From: Prevotella sp.
GTDB lineage: Bacteria > Bacteroidota > Bacteroidia > Bacteroidales > Bacteroidaceae
Assembly (NCBI GenBank): GCA_022769825.1
Contig: JALEJI010000040.1
Location: forward strand, 1-36,603
Direction of reading: 5' to 3'
Length of the DNA stretch: 36,603 nucleotides
In this document: positions 8,983-17,032 of the stretch, one piece after another
Position numbering within the stretch: the stretch's first letter is position 1
Layout of the letters: each line of letters opens with the position of its first letter
Program-made: the position numbers and the translations under genes
The notes under the pieces: model-generated
The model's database searches: none
What the model was told of the DNA's origin: nothing
What the model saw: the letters and a program-made list of their open reading frames with translations, nothing else

Positions 8983-9643
8983 CTGTCGATAATTTTACGA
9001 TAGTTTTGATACCGTCTACGTCTTCATTTAAATTTACAATGCGCCCGTATTGTAATCGCCATTGTAAGGCATTGGAAATAGTTAGATATCCTATTTCGGG
9101 TGGATTATTAAGAATGTTCACAGCCATATTCATTAGCGTAACATCATCGGCTGGTATCTTATGGTCTGAAAGAAAGGCGAAGATATCATCAGCATTTCCA
9201 TTGTTGTTGATAATGTTTCTCAGTCCAGTTGTTGTTTGGTAGTCTCCAGTTCTGTTTGCTCTTATTATAGTGCATGACACAAATTAGAGCATACCTTTCC
9301 GTTTTTTGCTATCATCGTGTTTTTGGTATACAAACACTATCAGATTATACCCCAATCCATATATTTTCTGCTTGCTGTCCTTGAATGGACAACTTGACTG
9401 TGGTTGTTTGTAGGAAGTTACTTTTATGTCTGTGTTTACAGACGGTAAGTCAAGACCTGACGCGCTGTTGCCAACGCATAAGTCGTATTGTTTTTTAAGA
9501 TGCTCTTGAAAGGCGTGTTCCACCAACGTGCCAACAGCTTTACCGTCTGTTACTCCAAAAAGTTCCTTTTTGTATACGCCGCTTTCTTGGTTGCAAAATT
9601 CATAAGCAGCTTTCGCAAGTGTATCTAATGTAAGTTTTTCCAT
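8975..9643 (-). pseudogene. Type II restriction endonuclease interrupted by an in-frame TAA
   Basis: The frame starts at ATG 9643 (MEKLTLDTLAKAAYEF) and meets TAA at 9284-9286 after 119 residues. It then continues open in the same frame to 8975, where TGACG-free coding sequence ends in ...KLSTDE. A GTG at 9280 could restart a 101-residue C-terminal piece. The putative PD-(D/E)xK centre is in the N-terminal part: Glu in LVEHAFQEHL, then GLDLPSVNTDIKVTS with Asp and DIK. The C-terminal part ends with NPPEIGYLTISNALQWRLQYGRI, which looks like a conserved structural segment. Position directly upstream of, and overlapping, a DNA methyltransferase supports the endonuclease call. I cannot name the recognition site or the REBASE family. 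With the stop in place the enzyme is probably inactive, unless the stop is read through or the two fragments reassociate. Confidence 0.75.
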
Positions 9644-9658
9644 ATTTGTAATTTCTTA

Positions 9659-9666
9659 CAAAGTTA
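9659..9666 (-). promoter_or_regulatory. -7 box TAACTTTG upstream of the restriction genes
   Basis: Perfect TAnnTTTG on the minus strand, 16 bp upstream of the endonuclease ATG. No TTTG at the expected -33 distance, so the assignment is moderate. Confidence 0.5.
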
Positions 9667-9727
9667 CTTGTTTTATTTCACAAATCATAATTGTTAGACC
9701 TTTATTCTGGTATAGGAATTAATTTTG

Positions 9728-9735
9728 TATCTTTG
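9728..9735 (+). promoter_or_regulatory. -7 box TATCTTTG for the 9792 gene
   Basis: Perfect TAnnTTTG on the plus strand 57 bp upstream of ATG 9792. The -33 position is degenerate. It would drive the small unknown gene and probably the SDR gene after it. Confidence 0.5.
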
Positions 9736-9791
9736 TACCATAATCATATACATAGGTATGAACAAGAACAACATATGAAATCGTCGTGCAG

Positions 9792-10097
9792 ATGTCTCAT
9801 AAGGACGTAAACCTCAATTTCTTCCAGCATTGCCGCATGGACGTACTTAACCTTCAAGGTGGCGATGCCCTGCTTTGCGACAACTTCACCTTGCGCACGC
9901 CATTGGGCAAGACCGTAGCCATGTTTTCCGCCGCGATGCGCGAACAACAGGCAAAGCTAAAGAAATCCGGCTACTCACCCTTGTCGGCAACGGCAAGGTT
10001 CATCGTGGCGTGGAAACGCAAGGACGCGCCACGAGATGAAATTGAGACGGCCGTGCTATTGGCTGACATGAGACTTACAAGAAACGATTTGACTTAA
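9792..10097 (+). CDS. Small protein of unknown function (101 aa)
   Basis: Starts MSHKDVNLNF and ends MRLTRNDLT. I do not recognise a family. The protein is soluble-looking, basic and without signal peptide or membrane segment. The middle part, LGKTVAMFSAAMREQQAKLKKSGYSPLSATARFIVAWKRKD in pieces, is predicted by eye to be mostly helical. I chose ATG at 9792; a GTG six bases upstream is possible. A six-codon ORF (MNKNNI) precedes it at 9758. It is 23 bp upstream of the SDR gene, so the two are probably cotranscribed. Codon use resembles the GC-rich core genes rather than the restriction genes next door, which supports it being native. Confidence 0.6.
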   Translation: MSHKDVNLNFFQHCRMDVLNLQGGDALLCDNFTLRTPLGKTVAMFSAAMREQQAKLKKSGYSPLSATARFIVAWKRKDAPRDEIETAVLLADMRLTRNDLT

Positions 10098-10120
10098 ATA
10101 CACTCAACAACAAACATAAA

Positions 10121-10888
10121 ATGAATATGAAAAAGAGAATCGCGCTTATCACTGGAGCCACGAGCGGCATTGGCGAGGCTTGCGCGCGCCGTTTCGCCAT
10201 GGGCGGATACAACATAATAGTGACGGGACGCAACCGCAAGCGTCTCGACGAGATGAAGAAGGAACTGGAGGCGGAAGGAGCCGACGTGCTCACGCTCTGC
10301 TTCGACGTGCGCGACAGGGCGCAGACCAAGGAGGCCGTGGAGACGCTCGGCGAGGAATGGCAGGCCGTTGACGTGCTGATAAACAACGCGGGACTGGCAC
10401 GTGGCCTGGAGCCGGAATACGATGGCGACTTCACCGACTGGGACGAGATGATCGACACCAACATCAAGGGACTGCTCAACATGACACGCCTCATCGTGCC
10501 TGGAATGGTGGAACGCGACCACGGCCACGTGATAAACATCGGCAGCGTGGCCGGCGATGCCGCTTACGCCGGCGGCGGTGTCTACTGCGCCACCAAAGCG
10601 GCCGTGAAGGCACTGAGCGACGGACTGCGCATCGACGTGGCTCACACCAAGGTGAGGGTGACTAACATCAAGCCCGGACTCGTGGAGACACACTTCTCCG
10701 ACATTCGCTTCCATGGCGACTCCGAGCGTGCCAAGAGCGTGTACCGCGGCATAGAGCCGCTACGTGGCGACGACATAGCCGACGTGGCCTTCTATGCGGC
10801 AAGCGCGCCTGAGCACGTGCAGATAGCGGAGGTGTTGGTGCTCGCCACGCATCAGGCCAACGGCACCGTGATACACAGGGACTTGTAA
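10121..10888 (+). CDS. Short-chain dehydrogenase/reductase (YdfG-like)
   Basis: A 255-residue classical SDR. The Rossmann nucleotide loop TGATSGIGEA is at about residues 11-20. RNRKRL after beta-2 indicates NADP(H) preference, and NNAG is present. The catalytic triad is complete: Ser in NIGSVAGDAAYAGG, then YCATKAAVK with Tyr and Lys. The C-terminal region with KPGLVETHFSDIRFHGD resembles E. coli YdfG (3-hydroxy acid/serine dehydrogenase, 248 residues) and its relatives. That substrate assignment is family-level inference only. The start is ATG 10121 (MNMKKRIALITG); ATG 10127 is equally possible. It is probably cotranscribed with the small upstream gene and followed by convergent ybjQ. Confidence 0.9.
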   Translation: MNMKKRIALITGATSGIGEACARRFAMGGYNIIVTGRNRKRLDEMKKELEAEGADVLTLCFDVRDRAQTKEAVETLGEEWQAVDVLINNAGLARGLEPEYDGDFTDWDEMIDTNIKGLLNMTRLIVPGMVERDHGHVINIGSVAGDAAYAGGGVYCATKAAVKALSDGLRIDVAHTKVRVTNIKPGLVETHFSDIRFHGDSERAKSVYRGIEPLRGDDIADVAFYAASAPEHVQIAEVLVLATHQANGTVIHRDL

Positions 10889-10927
10889 GCCACGACGCAC
10901 ACGATACATGGGAAACATGATAACTTG

Positions 10928-11248
10928 TCATCCAATCACCACTGCCGTGCCGCTGCACGTCACCATGAGCATGGAGCCTCTCTCGCCCACGGTCTCATAA
11001 TCGAGGTCGATGCCGACTATGGCGTTGGCCCCAAGCTTCTCGGCGCGTTCCGCCATCTCGCCCATTGCCGTGTCCTTGGCCTCGCGAAGCACTCTCTCGT
11101 AGGAGCCGCTGCGTCCGCCGAAGAAGTCGCGCAGGCCTGCCATGAAGTCTTTCAAGAAGTTGGTGCCGATGATAGTCTCGCCGGTCACTACACCGCGATA
11201 TTCGCGAATAGGATGCCCTTCAAGGGTCGGAGTCGTGGAAAAAATCAT
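10928..11248 (-). CDS. YbjQ/UPF0145 family protein
   Basis: A 106-residue protein starting [14 protein letters not shown] with the family signature [18 protein letters not shown]. It continues [34 protein letters not shown] and ends in the [10 protein letters not shown] strand. This small pentamer-forming fold is often called a heavy-metal-binding domain; the cellular role is not established. The full family length is present. I chose ATG at 11248 because the upstream extension (from 11281) reaches into non-conserved sequence. It converges on the SDR gene with a 39-bp gap. It has its own promoter in the region that also holds repeat copy A. Confidence 0.92.
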   Translation of the reverse strand: MIFSTTPTLEGHPIREYRGVVTGETIIGTNFLKDFMAGLRDFFGGRSGSYERVLREAKDTAMGEMAERAEKLGANAIVGIDLDYETVGERGSMLMVTCSGTAVVIG

Positions 11249-11349
11249 AATCTTGTTCCTTTCTGTTTTTTTTACGGTCAATCGCTGTCATGGTTGATAA
11301 TTGTCGGTCAGTTGCCCCATTACAGTGCTTGCGACCAATATTCACGCCA

Positions 11350-11380
11350 CTAAGTTACGAACAATTTTCGACCTTGCAAA
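11350..11380 (-). promoter_or_regulatory. Promoter of ybjQ (TTTG-N19-TAACTTAG)
   Basis: On the minus strand TTTG (11377-11380), a 19-bp spacer and TAACTTAG (11350-11357), one base off TAnnTTTG. The predicted leader is about 95 nt. Confidence 0.6.
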
Positions 11381-11416
11381 AGCCTGACCGAAAGATTACG
11401 GCTTTTTAGGTTTTCA

Positions 11417-11483
11417 GCCTTTGCCTTGCGCCACCAACGCAAAGGCACACGCCGAAAAATCGCATCCACGGCAACATGGATGC
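11417..11483. other. Two adjacent short hairpins
   Basis: GCCTTTGC/GCAAAGGC (11417-11446, 14-nt loop) and GCATCCA/TGGATGC (11462-11483, 8-nt loop) lie side by side just outside repeat copy A. They have no counterpart next to copy B, so they belong to this locus only. No poly-U follows, so they are not intrinsic terminators. Confidence 0.5.
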
Positions 11484-11494
11484 ACAGGGCAAAA

Positions 11495-11903
11495 TGTAAA
11501 TTATTATTGCCAAAATTTAACACTTGGGAACTGGTGCATTTAGAGCGGAAAAACGGCTCGGAGGTGCCCCTCTTCAACACCGCAAACCGGGTTTTGGCTA
11601 AAAATCATCGCCGTTACAGTGCAATCGCATCGCGATTTCAGTGTAACGGCAACGCGATTTCAGTGTAACGGCAACGCGATTACACCGTAACGGCAACGCG
11701 ATTACACCGTAACGGCAACGCGATTGCACCGTAACGGCAACGCCATTTTAGCGAATTGGCGGCTTCTAAAAGCCGTTAAAATTACAACCTGTTGATATTC
11801 AACGATTTATAAAAACGGCCCATAATTGCGTTATTTCGAGCCAAGAGACTGCTTGGTTGAAAAAAATCGATTCTCAGACGGCCATTTGTAAAATATTATT
11901 ACC
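11495..11903 (+). repeat. Dispersed non-coding repeat element, copy A
   Basis: This 409-bp element matches, block by block, the reverse complement of 33259-33645. Shared blocks in order are: ATTATTGCCAAAATTTAACA then CTTG; AACTGGTGC and TTTAGAGCGGAAAAA with GGCTCG and AGGTGCCCCTC; the 22-bp unit array; a more diverged ~75-bp AT-rich stretch; CCAAGAGACTG followed by TTGGTTGAAAAAAATCGATT and CTCAGACG; and CCATTTGTAAAATATT. Both ends carry TGTAAA(A/T)(A/T)ATTATT(A/G)CC as a direct repeat (11495-11511 and 11887-11903). There is no ORF with credible codon use, and the 22-bp period is not a multiple of three. It lies in the divergent gap between ybjQ and an outer-membrane protein gene. I do not recognise a described family. 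Confidence 0.9.
11606..11752 (+). repeat. 22-bp tandem array within copy A
   Basis: Direct units of GTAACGGCAACGCGATT plus TCAGT or (A/G)CACC start at 11643, 11665, 11687, 11709 and 11731 (the last decays). They are preceded by one unit in the opposite orientation (about 11606-11630) that pairs with the first direct unit across TCGCGATT-like sequence. There are no spacers, so it is not a CRISPR array. Confidence 0.92.
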
Positions 11904-11929
11904 CCATAAAATCGCTTGACTTTGGCGCT

Positions 11930-11964
11930 TTGCAGGGGCGGCTATGGATGGTTAGGGGCCGTCC
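11930..11964. repeat. Diverged GGGGCGGC hairpin repeat (first copy)
   Basis: TTTGCAGGGGCGGC (11929-11942) and GGGGCCGTCC (11955-11964) can pair as GGGCGGC with GCCGTCC. The same 5' text and closing arm occur at 20884-20909. It appears to be a short REP-like intergenic palindrome. Confidence 0.5.
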
Positions 11965-12107
11965 ACGACCGCGATTCGATATGTTTCGTTCGTCATGGTT
12001 ATTCCATCCAAGGTGTGGTTATTCCGGGTTGCGCAACAACAATAATAAAAAAACATAAATGGGGTTTGATTTTACGCCAAAAGACCGCCACTTTGATTAT
12101 TTTCCCT

Positions 12108-12181
12108 TATCTTTGCAGAAAATAAGCTGCACTCGGCAATTTGAAAGCAAGCTTTCATTGCGCTCGTTTGCATTAGCTTTG
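12108..12181 (+). promoter_or_regulatory. Two tandem -7 boxes for the 12261 gene
   Basis: TATCTTTG (12108-12115) and TAGCTTTG (12174-12181) both match TAnnTTTG, giving leaders of about 140 and 75 nt. Neither has a clear TTTG -33 box. Between and after them lie GAAAGC/GCTTTC (12143-12156) and the palindrome GCCTGCTTGCAGGC (12200-12213). Confidence 0.5.
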
Positions 12182-12260
12182 CGGCATATATCCGTGGAGC
12201 CTGCTTGCAGGCGACGCGGAGATTGTATTCACTCATAACTTAATCTTTAATCTTATCGCC

Positions 12261-12782
12261 ATGAAAAAACTATTGTTAATGACAGTCTTAGCCTTGACAT
12301 CAGTGTTTACCTTCGCGCAGCGCAGGGTTGGTAGCACGACCATACAGCCAAAGATCGGCCTCAACGTGTCTACCGTGGGAGACCTCGACTGGAAGGCCGG
12401 ATTCGTGTTCGGAGCCGAACTGCAACACCAGCTCGACCGCAAGGTGGCCATTGCCGGCGGCCTGCTCTATTCGTTCCAGGGCGGCAAGAACGACAATTAC
12501 TCCTGGAACCCCGGATACATCAACATCCCCGTGACGCTCAACTATTACTTATCGCGCGGCTTCGCGCTCAAGGCGGGCTTGCAGCCAGGCTTCATGGTGG
12601 GCAAGGACAACGTGGGCGACGTTAACACGTTTGACCTCGCGGTGCCAGTGGGCATGTCATACGAGTATGGCAACTTCGTGATCGACGGACGCTACAACAT
12701 CGGCGTCACCAAGGTGCCAAAGCATGGCGACGGCTACACCAACGTGCTGCAATTCACCATTGGCTACAAGTTCAAGATGTAA
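12261..12782 (+). CDS. Outer-membrane beta-barrel (porin-family) protein
   Basis: A 173-residue protein with a Sec signal peptide (MKKLLLMTVLALTSVFTFAQ, cleavage likely after FAQ or before it). The mature part has alternating amphipathic strands typical of a small 8-stranded barrel: PKIGLNVSTVGDL, AGFVFGAELQHQL, VAIAGGLLYSFQGG, INIPVTLNYYL, FALKAGLQPGFMVG, FDLAVPVGMSYEYG, NFVIDGRYNIGVT. It ends in the barrel-closing LQFTIGYKFKM. It resembles the OMP_b-brl_2/PorT-like families. Substrate or structural role cannot be told. It is monocistronic: two promoter boxes upstream and a strong terminator downstream. Its signal peptide resembles that of the large barrel protein at 33757, which also follows a repeat copy. 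Confidence 0.88.
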   Translation: MKKLLLMTVLALTSVFTFAQRRVGSTTIQPKIGLNVSTVGDLDWKAGFVFGAELQHQLDRKVAIAGGLLYSFQGGKNDNYSWNPGYINIPVTLNYYLSRGFALKAGLQPGFMVGKDNVGDVNTFDLAVPVGMSYEYGNFVIDGRYNIGVTKVPKHGDGYTNVLQFTIGYKFKM

Positions 12783-12823
12783 CCCTGTCGGTGCCATCCA
12801 TGGCATTTTCCGATACAAGCAAC

Positions 12824-12863
12824 ACGGCGTGTCAGCACCTTCCGCAGACACGCCGTCTCTTTT
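12824..12863 (+). terminator. Intrinsic terminator after the 12261 gene
   Basis: Perfect 10-bp stem ACGGCGTGTC/GACACGCCGT with a 13-nt loop, followed by CTCTTTT. It lies 41 bp downstream of the stop codon. Confidence 0.85.
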
Positions 12864-13005
12864 AACGTTTTGCGTTTCACCATAATAACCACGGCATAGC
12901 ACCGGGATGGTGACCCGACAACGCCCGAAAGCCGATGGCCCTGCCCCGAAGAGGCTAACGCCCTACGCCACAAGGCCCACATTATGACTAAATTATGTCA
13001 ATTAG

Positions 13006-13036
13006 TTCGTTATATTAATATAATTTCGTAATTTTG
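13006..13036 (+). promoter_or_regulatory. Promoter of lysS (TTCG-N19-TAATTTTG)
   Basis: TAATTTTG (13029-13036) is a perfect -7 box and TTCG (13006-13009), one base off TTTG, sits 19 bp upstream. The rest of the 299-bp gap 12783-13081 holds the preceding terminator and about 140 bp of GC-rich sequence in which I see nothing specific. Confidence 0.65.
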
Positions 13037-13081
13037 CACATATATAATAAGAATCGGCAAGAATAAATTTTTCGATCAAGC

Positions 13082-14815
13082 ATGAATATATTAGAGTTGA
13101 GTGAGCAGGAGATTGGCCGCCGCCAAAGCCTGCAACAGTTGCGCGAGATGGGTATCAACCCCTACCCTGCCGCCGAGTTCCCAGTGTCAGCGTTCAGCAC
13201 GGACATCAAGCAGTCGTTCAAGGAAGACGAGAAGACAGAGGTCGTCATCGCCGGACGCATGATGAGCCGCCGCGTCATGGGCAAGGCGAGCTTCGTGGAG
13301 CTGCAAGACGGCAAGGGCCGCATACAGGTCTACGTCACCCGTGACGACATCTGCCCCGAGGACAACAAGGACCTTTACAACGTGGTCTTCAAGAAGCTGC
13401 TCGACATTGGCGACATCATCGGCATACGCGGTTTCGTCTTCAAGACACAGACCGGCGAGATCTCCGTCCACGCCCAAGAGCTGACGCTCCTCTCGAAGAG
13501 CCTCAAGCCGCTGCCTATAGTGAAATACAAGGACGGCGTGGCCTACGACAAGTTCGACGACCCTGAAATGCGCGCCCGCCAACGCTACGTAGACCTCATC
13601 GTCAACGACGGCGTGAAAGACACGTTCGTGAAGCGTGCCACCGTGCTGCGCACCATGCGCAAGTTCTTCGACGAGCACGGATACACCGAGGTGGAGACAC
13701 CTATCCTGCAGAACATACCCGGCGGAGCGTCGGCACGCCCGTTCATCACCCATTTCAACGCGCTCGACATCGACATGTACATGCGCATCGCCACCGAGCT
13801 CTACCTCAAGAGGCTCATCGTGGGCGGATTCGACGGCGTGTATGAGATAGGCAAGAACTTCCGCAACGAGGGCATGGACAAGTTCCACAACCCGGAGTTC
13901 ACCTGCATGGAGCTGTATGTGCCTTACAAGGACTACAACTGGATGATGAAGTTCACCGAGACCCTGCTGGAGACCATCTGCGTGGCCGTCAACGGAAAAG
14001 ACGAGGTGGAATACCAGGGCAAGACCATCAGCTACAAGGCCCCATTCAGGCGCCTGCCCATCCTCGACGCCATCAAGGAGAAGACAGGCTACGACCTCAA
14101 CGGCCTGAGCGAGGAGGAGATACGCGACATAGCCATCAACAAGCTGAAGATTGAGACCGTGGACGAGACATCGGGCAAGGGCAAGCTCATCGACGAGATT
14201 TTCGGCGAGACCTGCGAGGGCACGTTCATCCAGCCCACGTTCATCACCGACTATCCCGTGGAGATGTCGCCGCTCACCAAGATGCACCGTTCAAAGCCAG
14301 GACTGACAGAACGCTTCGAGCTGATGGTCAACGGCAAGGAGCTGGCCAACGCCTACTCTGAGCTCAACGACCCGATAGACCAGGAGCAGCGCTTCATCGA
14401 CCAGATGAAGCTCGCCGCAAAGGGCGACGACGAGGCCATGATCATCGACCACGACTTCCTGCGCGCCCTGCAATACGGCATGCCTCCAACAAGCGGTATC
14501 GGCATAGGCATAGACCGCCTCGTGATGCTCATGACGGGCAAGGAGAACATACAGGAGGTGATGCTCTTCCCGCAGCTGAAGCCTGAGACAAAGATGCCGC
14601 AGACAAGCGTGAAAGACTGGCAAGAGAAGATTGGCGTGCCAGAGAACTGGGTGTACGTGCTCCGCAAGGCAGGCTTCAACCTCATATCCGACATCAAGGA
14701 CGTGAAGGCGCAAGCACTGCAACAGAAGATGCTGGAGATAAACAAGAAATACAAGCTCGGTTACGACAAGCCCGAACTCGACACCATACAGAAATGGATC
14801 GACGCCGCGAAGTGA
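13082..14815 (+). CDS. lysS: Lysyl-tRNA synthetase, class II
   Basis: A 577-residue LysRS charging tRNA-Lys. The N-terminal OB fold (about residues 53-140, [18 protein letters not shown] in part) binds the anticodon. Motif 1 lies around [18 protein letters not shown], motif 2 is [14 protein letters not shown] (from about residue 259), and motif 3 is [15 protein letters not shown] (from about residue 472). The enzyme core ends near residue 500. A further ~75 residues ([20 protein letters not shown] onwards, ending KWIDAAK) form an extension absent from E. coli LysS (505). As far as I know this extension is usual in Bacteroidota. pgi follows after 60 bp with no terminator seen. Confidence 0.97.
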   Translation: MNILELSEQEIGRRQSLQQLREMGINPYPAAEFPVSAFSTDIKQSFKEDEKTEVVIAGRMMSRRVMGKASFVELQDGKGRIQVYVTRDDICPEDNKDLYNVVFKKLLDIGDIIGIRGFVFKTQTGEISVHAQELTLLSKSLKPLPIVKYKDGVAYDKFDDPEMRARQRYVDLIVNDGVKDTFVKRATVLRTMRKFFDEHGYTEVETPILQNIPGGASARPFITHFNALDIDMYMRIATELYLKRLIVGGFDGVYEIGKNFRNEGMDKFHNPEFTCMELYVPYKDYNWMMKFTETLLETICVAVNGKDEVEYQGKTISYKAPFRRLPILDAIKEKTGYDLNGLSEEEIRDIAINKLKIETVDETSGKGKLIDEIFGETCEGTFIQPTFITDYPVEMSPLTKMHRSKPGLTERFELMVNGKELANAYSELNDPIDQEQRFIDQMKLAAKGDDEAMIIDHDFLRALQYGMPPTSGIGIGIDRLVMLMTGKENIQEVMLFPQLKPETKMPQTSVKDWQEKIGVPENWVYVLRKAGFNLISDIKDVKAQALQQKMLEINKKYKLGYDKPELDTIQKWIDAAK

Positions 14816-14875
14816 GCGCGAGCAATAGCGACAAGAACACAAAATTCCAACTCTTTATAAAACTTATAAAACGAA

Positions 14876-16237
14876 ATGGAGAACATTAAGTTAGACACCA
14901 CCAAGGCCGCGGAGTTTCTCGCTGCCGACGCGGTAAAGAACTATGAGCCACAAGTGAAGGCCGCGCAAGAGGCCCTGGAGAATGGCACATGCGAAGGCAA
15001 CGACTTCCTGGGCTGGCTGCACCTCCCCACGGAGACCACCGACAACTTCCTCAACGACATCGAGGCTTGCGCCGAACTGCTCCGATCAAAGTGCGACACG
15101 GTAGTCGTGGCCGGCATCGGCGGCTCCTATCTCGGAGCGCGCGCCGTGATTGAGGCACTGGGCAACTCGCTGCAGTGGCTCGTCAACGATGGCTCAAAAG
15201 TGCCAAACGTCATCTTCGCCGGAAACAGCATCTCAGAAGACTATCTCGCTGAGCTGACCGAGTATCTGAAGGACAAGAAGTTTGGTGTCATCAACATCTC
15301 CAAGAGTGGCACGACCACGGAGACGGCCCTCACCTTCCGCCTCCTGAAGAAGCAGTGCGAGGCACAGCGTGGCAAGGACGAGGCCAAGGACGTGATCGTG
15401 GCCATAACCGACGCTGTGAAGGGTGCCGCGCGCAAGACCGCCGAGAAGGAAGGCTACAAAACCTTCGTCATCCCCGACAACGTGGGCGGACGTTTCTCCG
15501 TGCTCACACCGGTAGGCTTGCTGCCCATCGCCGTGGCAGGCTACGACATCAAGGCTCTCGTGAAGGGCGCGCAAGACATGGAGAAAGCCACTGCCACTGA
15601 CGTGCCTTTCGAGCAGAACATATCAGCGCAATACGCCGCGACGCGTCAGGCCCTCTACACGCAGGCCGGCAAGAAGATAGAGATTCTCGCCGACTTCCAG
15701 CCGAAGCTGCACTTCATGGCCGAATGGTGGAAGCAGCTCTATGGAGAGAGCGAAGGCAAGGACGACAAGGGCATCTTCCCAGCCGCTTGCGACTTCACCA
15801 CCGACCTGCACTCCATGGGACAGTGGATCCAGCAGGGCGAGCGCTCAATCTTCGAGACGGTGCTCTCTGTAGAGCATCCAAACCGCGAGCTCCTCTTCCC
15901 GCACGACGACGAGAACCTCGACGGCCTCAACTTCCTTGAGGGCAAGCGCGTGGACGACGTGAACAAGATGGCTGAGCTCGGCACTCGCCTGGCCCACGTG
16001 GACGGCGGCGTGCCAAACATCCGCGTCAGCGTGCCTAAGCTCGACGAGTATTATCTCGGACAGGTGATCTACTTCTTCGAGAAGGCTTGCGGCATCAGCG
16101 GCTTGCTGGAGGGCGTCAACCCATTCAACCAGCCCGGTGTGGAGGCTTACAAGAAGAACATGTTCGCCCTGCTCGGCAAGCCTGGCTACGAGGAGGAGAC
16201 AAAGGCCATCAAGAAACGCTTGGAGGCTGAGAAGTAA
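14876..16237 (+). CDS. pgi: Glucose-6-phosphate isomerase
   Basis: A 453-residue PGI interconverting glucose-6-phosphate and fructose-6-phosphate. Seen are [16 protein letters not shown] and [16 protein letters not shown] (sugar-phosphate-binding SIS half). [17 protein letters not shown] is the family signature 1 region. [10 protein letters not shown] carries the catalytic Glu region, and [16 protein letters not shown] the C-terminal signature with the catalytic Lys. The length fits the shorter bacterial class (about 445-450 residues) rather than the 550-residue E. coli form. The next gene begins 23 bp downstream, so the two are likely cotranscribed. Confidence 0.97.
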   Translation: MENIKLDTTKAAEFLAADAVKNYEPQVKAAQEALENGTCEGNDFLGWLHLPTETTDNFLNDIEACAELLRSKCDTVVVAGIGGSYLGARAVIEALGNSLQWLVNDGSKVPNVIFAGNSISEDYLAELTEYLKDKKFGVINISKSGTTTETALTFRLLKKQCEAQRGKDEAKDVIVAITDAVKGAARKTAEKEGYKTFVIPDNVGGRFSVLTPVGLLPIAVAGYDIKALVKGAQDMEKATATDVPFEQNISAQYAATRQALYTQAGKKIEILADFQPKLHFMAEWWKQLYGESEGKDDKGIFPAACDFTTDLHSMGQWIQQGERSIFETVLSVEHPNRELLFPHDDENLDGLNFLEGKRVDDVNKMAELGTRLAHVDGGVPNIRVSVPKLDEYYLGQVIYFFEKACGISGLLEGVNPFNQPGVEAYKKNMFALLGKPGYEEETKAIKKRLEAEK

Positions 16238-16260
16238 ACTTGACTTTGACTATACCGACA

Positions 16261-16986
16261 ATGATGGACATACAAAAAGCCATCACCGACTATAACACGA
16301 CCTCGGGGGCGGTCTTCCGCCCTAAGGCCGTGCTTTTCGATATGGACGGCGTGCTCTACGACTCCATGCCCCACCATGCCATAGCCTGGCAAGAGGCAAT
16401 GGCGCGATTCGGCATCAACATGACGGCCCACGACTCTTACGCCACAGAGGGAGCACGCGGATTCGACACCGTGAAGATGCTCGTCAAAAGGCAGAAGGGC
16501 ATCGACATATCCGACGAGAAGGCCATGGAGATGTACTCGGTGAAGAGCGACATCTTCCACAACATGACCGAGGCCCCGATATTCGATGGTGTAAAGGAGC
16601 TGATGCAGCGCATCACCGATGCCGGGATGAGCGTCAACGTGGTAACGGGCAGCGCGCAGAAGCCTCTGATAGCGCGGCTAAACCGCGACTTCGGACAATG
16701 GCTCGCGCCAGACCACATAACCACCGCCTTCGACGTGGACCACGGCAAGCCAGCACCCGACCCTTACCTGTCGGGACTGAGAAAGGCGGGCGACCTGAAG
16801 CCATGCGAGGGCATCGTGGTGGAGAACGCGCCACTGGGTGTGAGAAGCGGCGTGGCGGCAGGATGCTTCACCATAGCCATAAACAGCGGTCCCCTGCCCG
16901 ACAGCGACCTGCTCTGCGAGAAGCCGAACCTGCTGTATCAGAAGCTCACCGAGCTGCTCGACGACTGGGACAAGATTGCCGGATGA
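16261..16986 (+). CDS. HAD-superfamily sugar-phosphatase/phosphoglucomutase-like hydrolase
   Basis: A 241-residue HAD subfamily IA protein. Motif I is FDMDGVLYDS (nucleophile and acid Asp), motif II VVTGS, motif III Lys in HGKPAPDPYL, and motif IV is in VVENAPLGVRSG, where the usual acidic ED is replaced by E-N. A helical cap domain lies between motifs I and II. Relatives include beta-phosphoglucomutase and low-molecular-weight sugar phosphatases. Position right after pgi suggests a sugar-phosphate substrate, which is inference only. Start: ATG 16261 or 16264; a TTG at 16240 is less likely. The E-N version of motif IV is seen in many family members, so I do not treat it as damage. Confidence 0.88.
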   Translation: MMDIQKAITDYNTTSGAVFRPKAVLFDMDGVLYDSMPHHAIAWQEAMARFGINMTAHDSYATEGARGFDTVKMLVKRQKGIDISDEKAMEMYSVKSDIFHNMTEAPIFDGVKELMQRITDAGMSVNVVTGSAQKPLIARLNRDFGQWLAPDHITTAFDVDHGKPAPDPYLSGLRKAGDLKPCEGIVVENAPLGVRSGVAAGCFTIAINSGPLPDSDLLCEKPNLLYQKLTELLDDWDKIAG

Positions 16987-16989
16987 CAA

Positions 16990-17018
16990 CCCCGCGGGAT
17001 GCGTGGGGAGGTTCTTTT
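16990..17018 (+). terminator. Terminator-like hairpin after the HAD gene
   Basis: CCCCGCG/CGTGGGG (7 bp with one G-U pair, 5-nt loop) followed by AGGTTCTTTT. It ends 14 bp before the next gene, so it may separate pgi-HAD from the genes after it or act as a partial attenuator. Confidence 0.55.
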
Positions 17019-17032
17019 AACCGTTCTTGCTT

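Noticed and set aside
11426..11668. Plus-strand ORF of 80 codons running into repeat copy A
   Set aside because: It crosses two hairpins and the iteron array (period not divisible by three) and has no recognisable protein character.
11606..11752. CRISPR array
   Set aside because: The 22-bp units are contiguous, with no spacers, and one unit is inverted. No cas gene is present.
12864..13000. Possible riboswitch or remnant gene upstream of lysS
   Set aside because: GC-rich text lacks any recognised riboswitch core, and the predicted lysS promoter lies downstream of it.
13187..14287. 366-codon ORF antisense to lysS
   Set aside because: It is the mirror of a GC-rich coding gene, rich in Val/Leu/His, with no family motif. 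Lys-RS is certain on the other strand.
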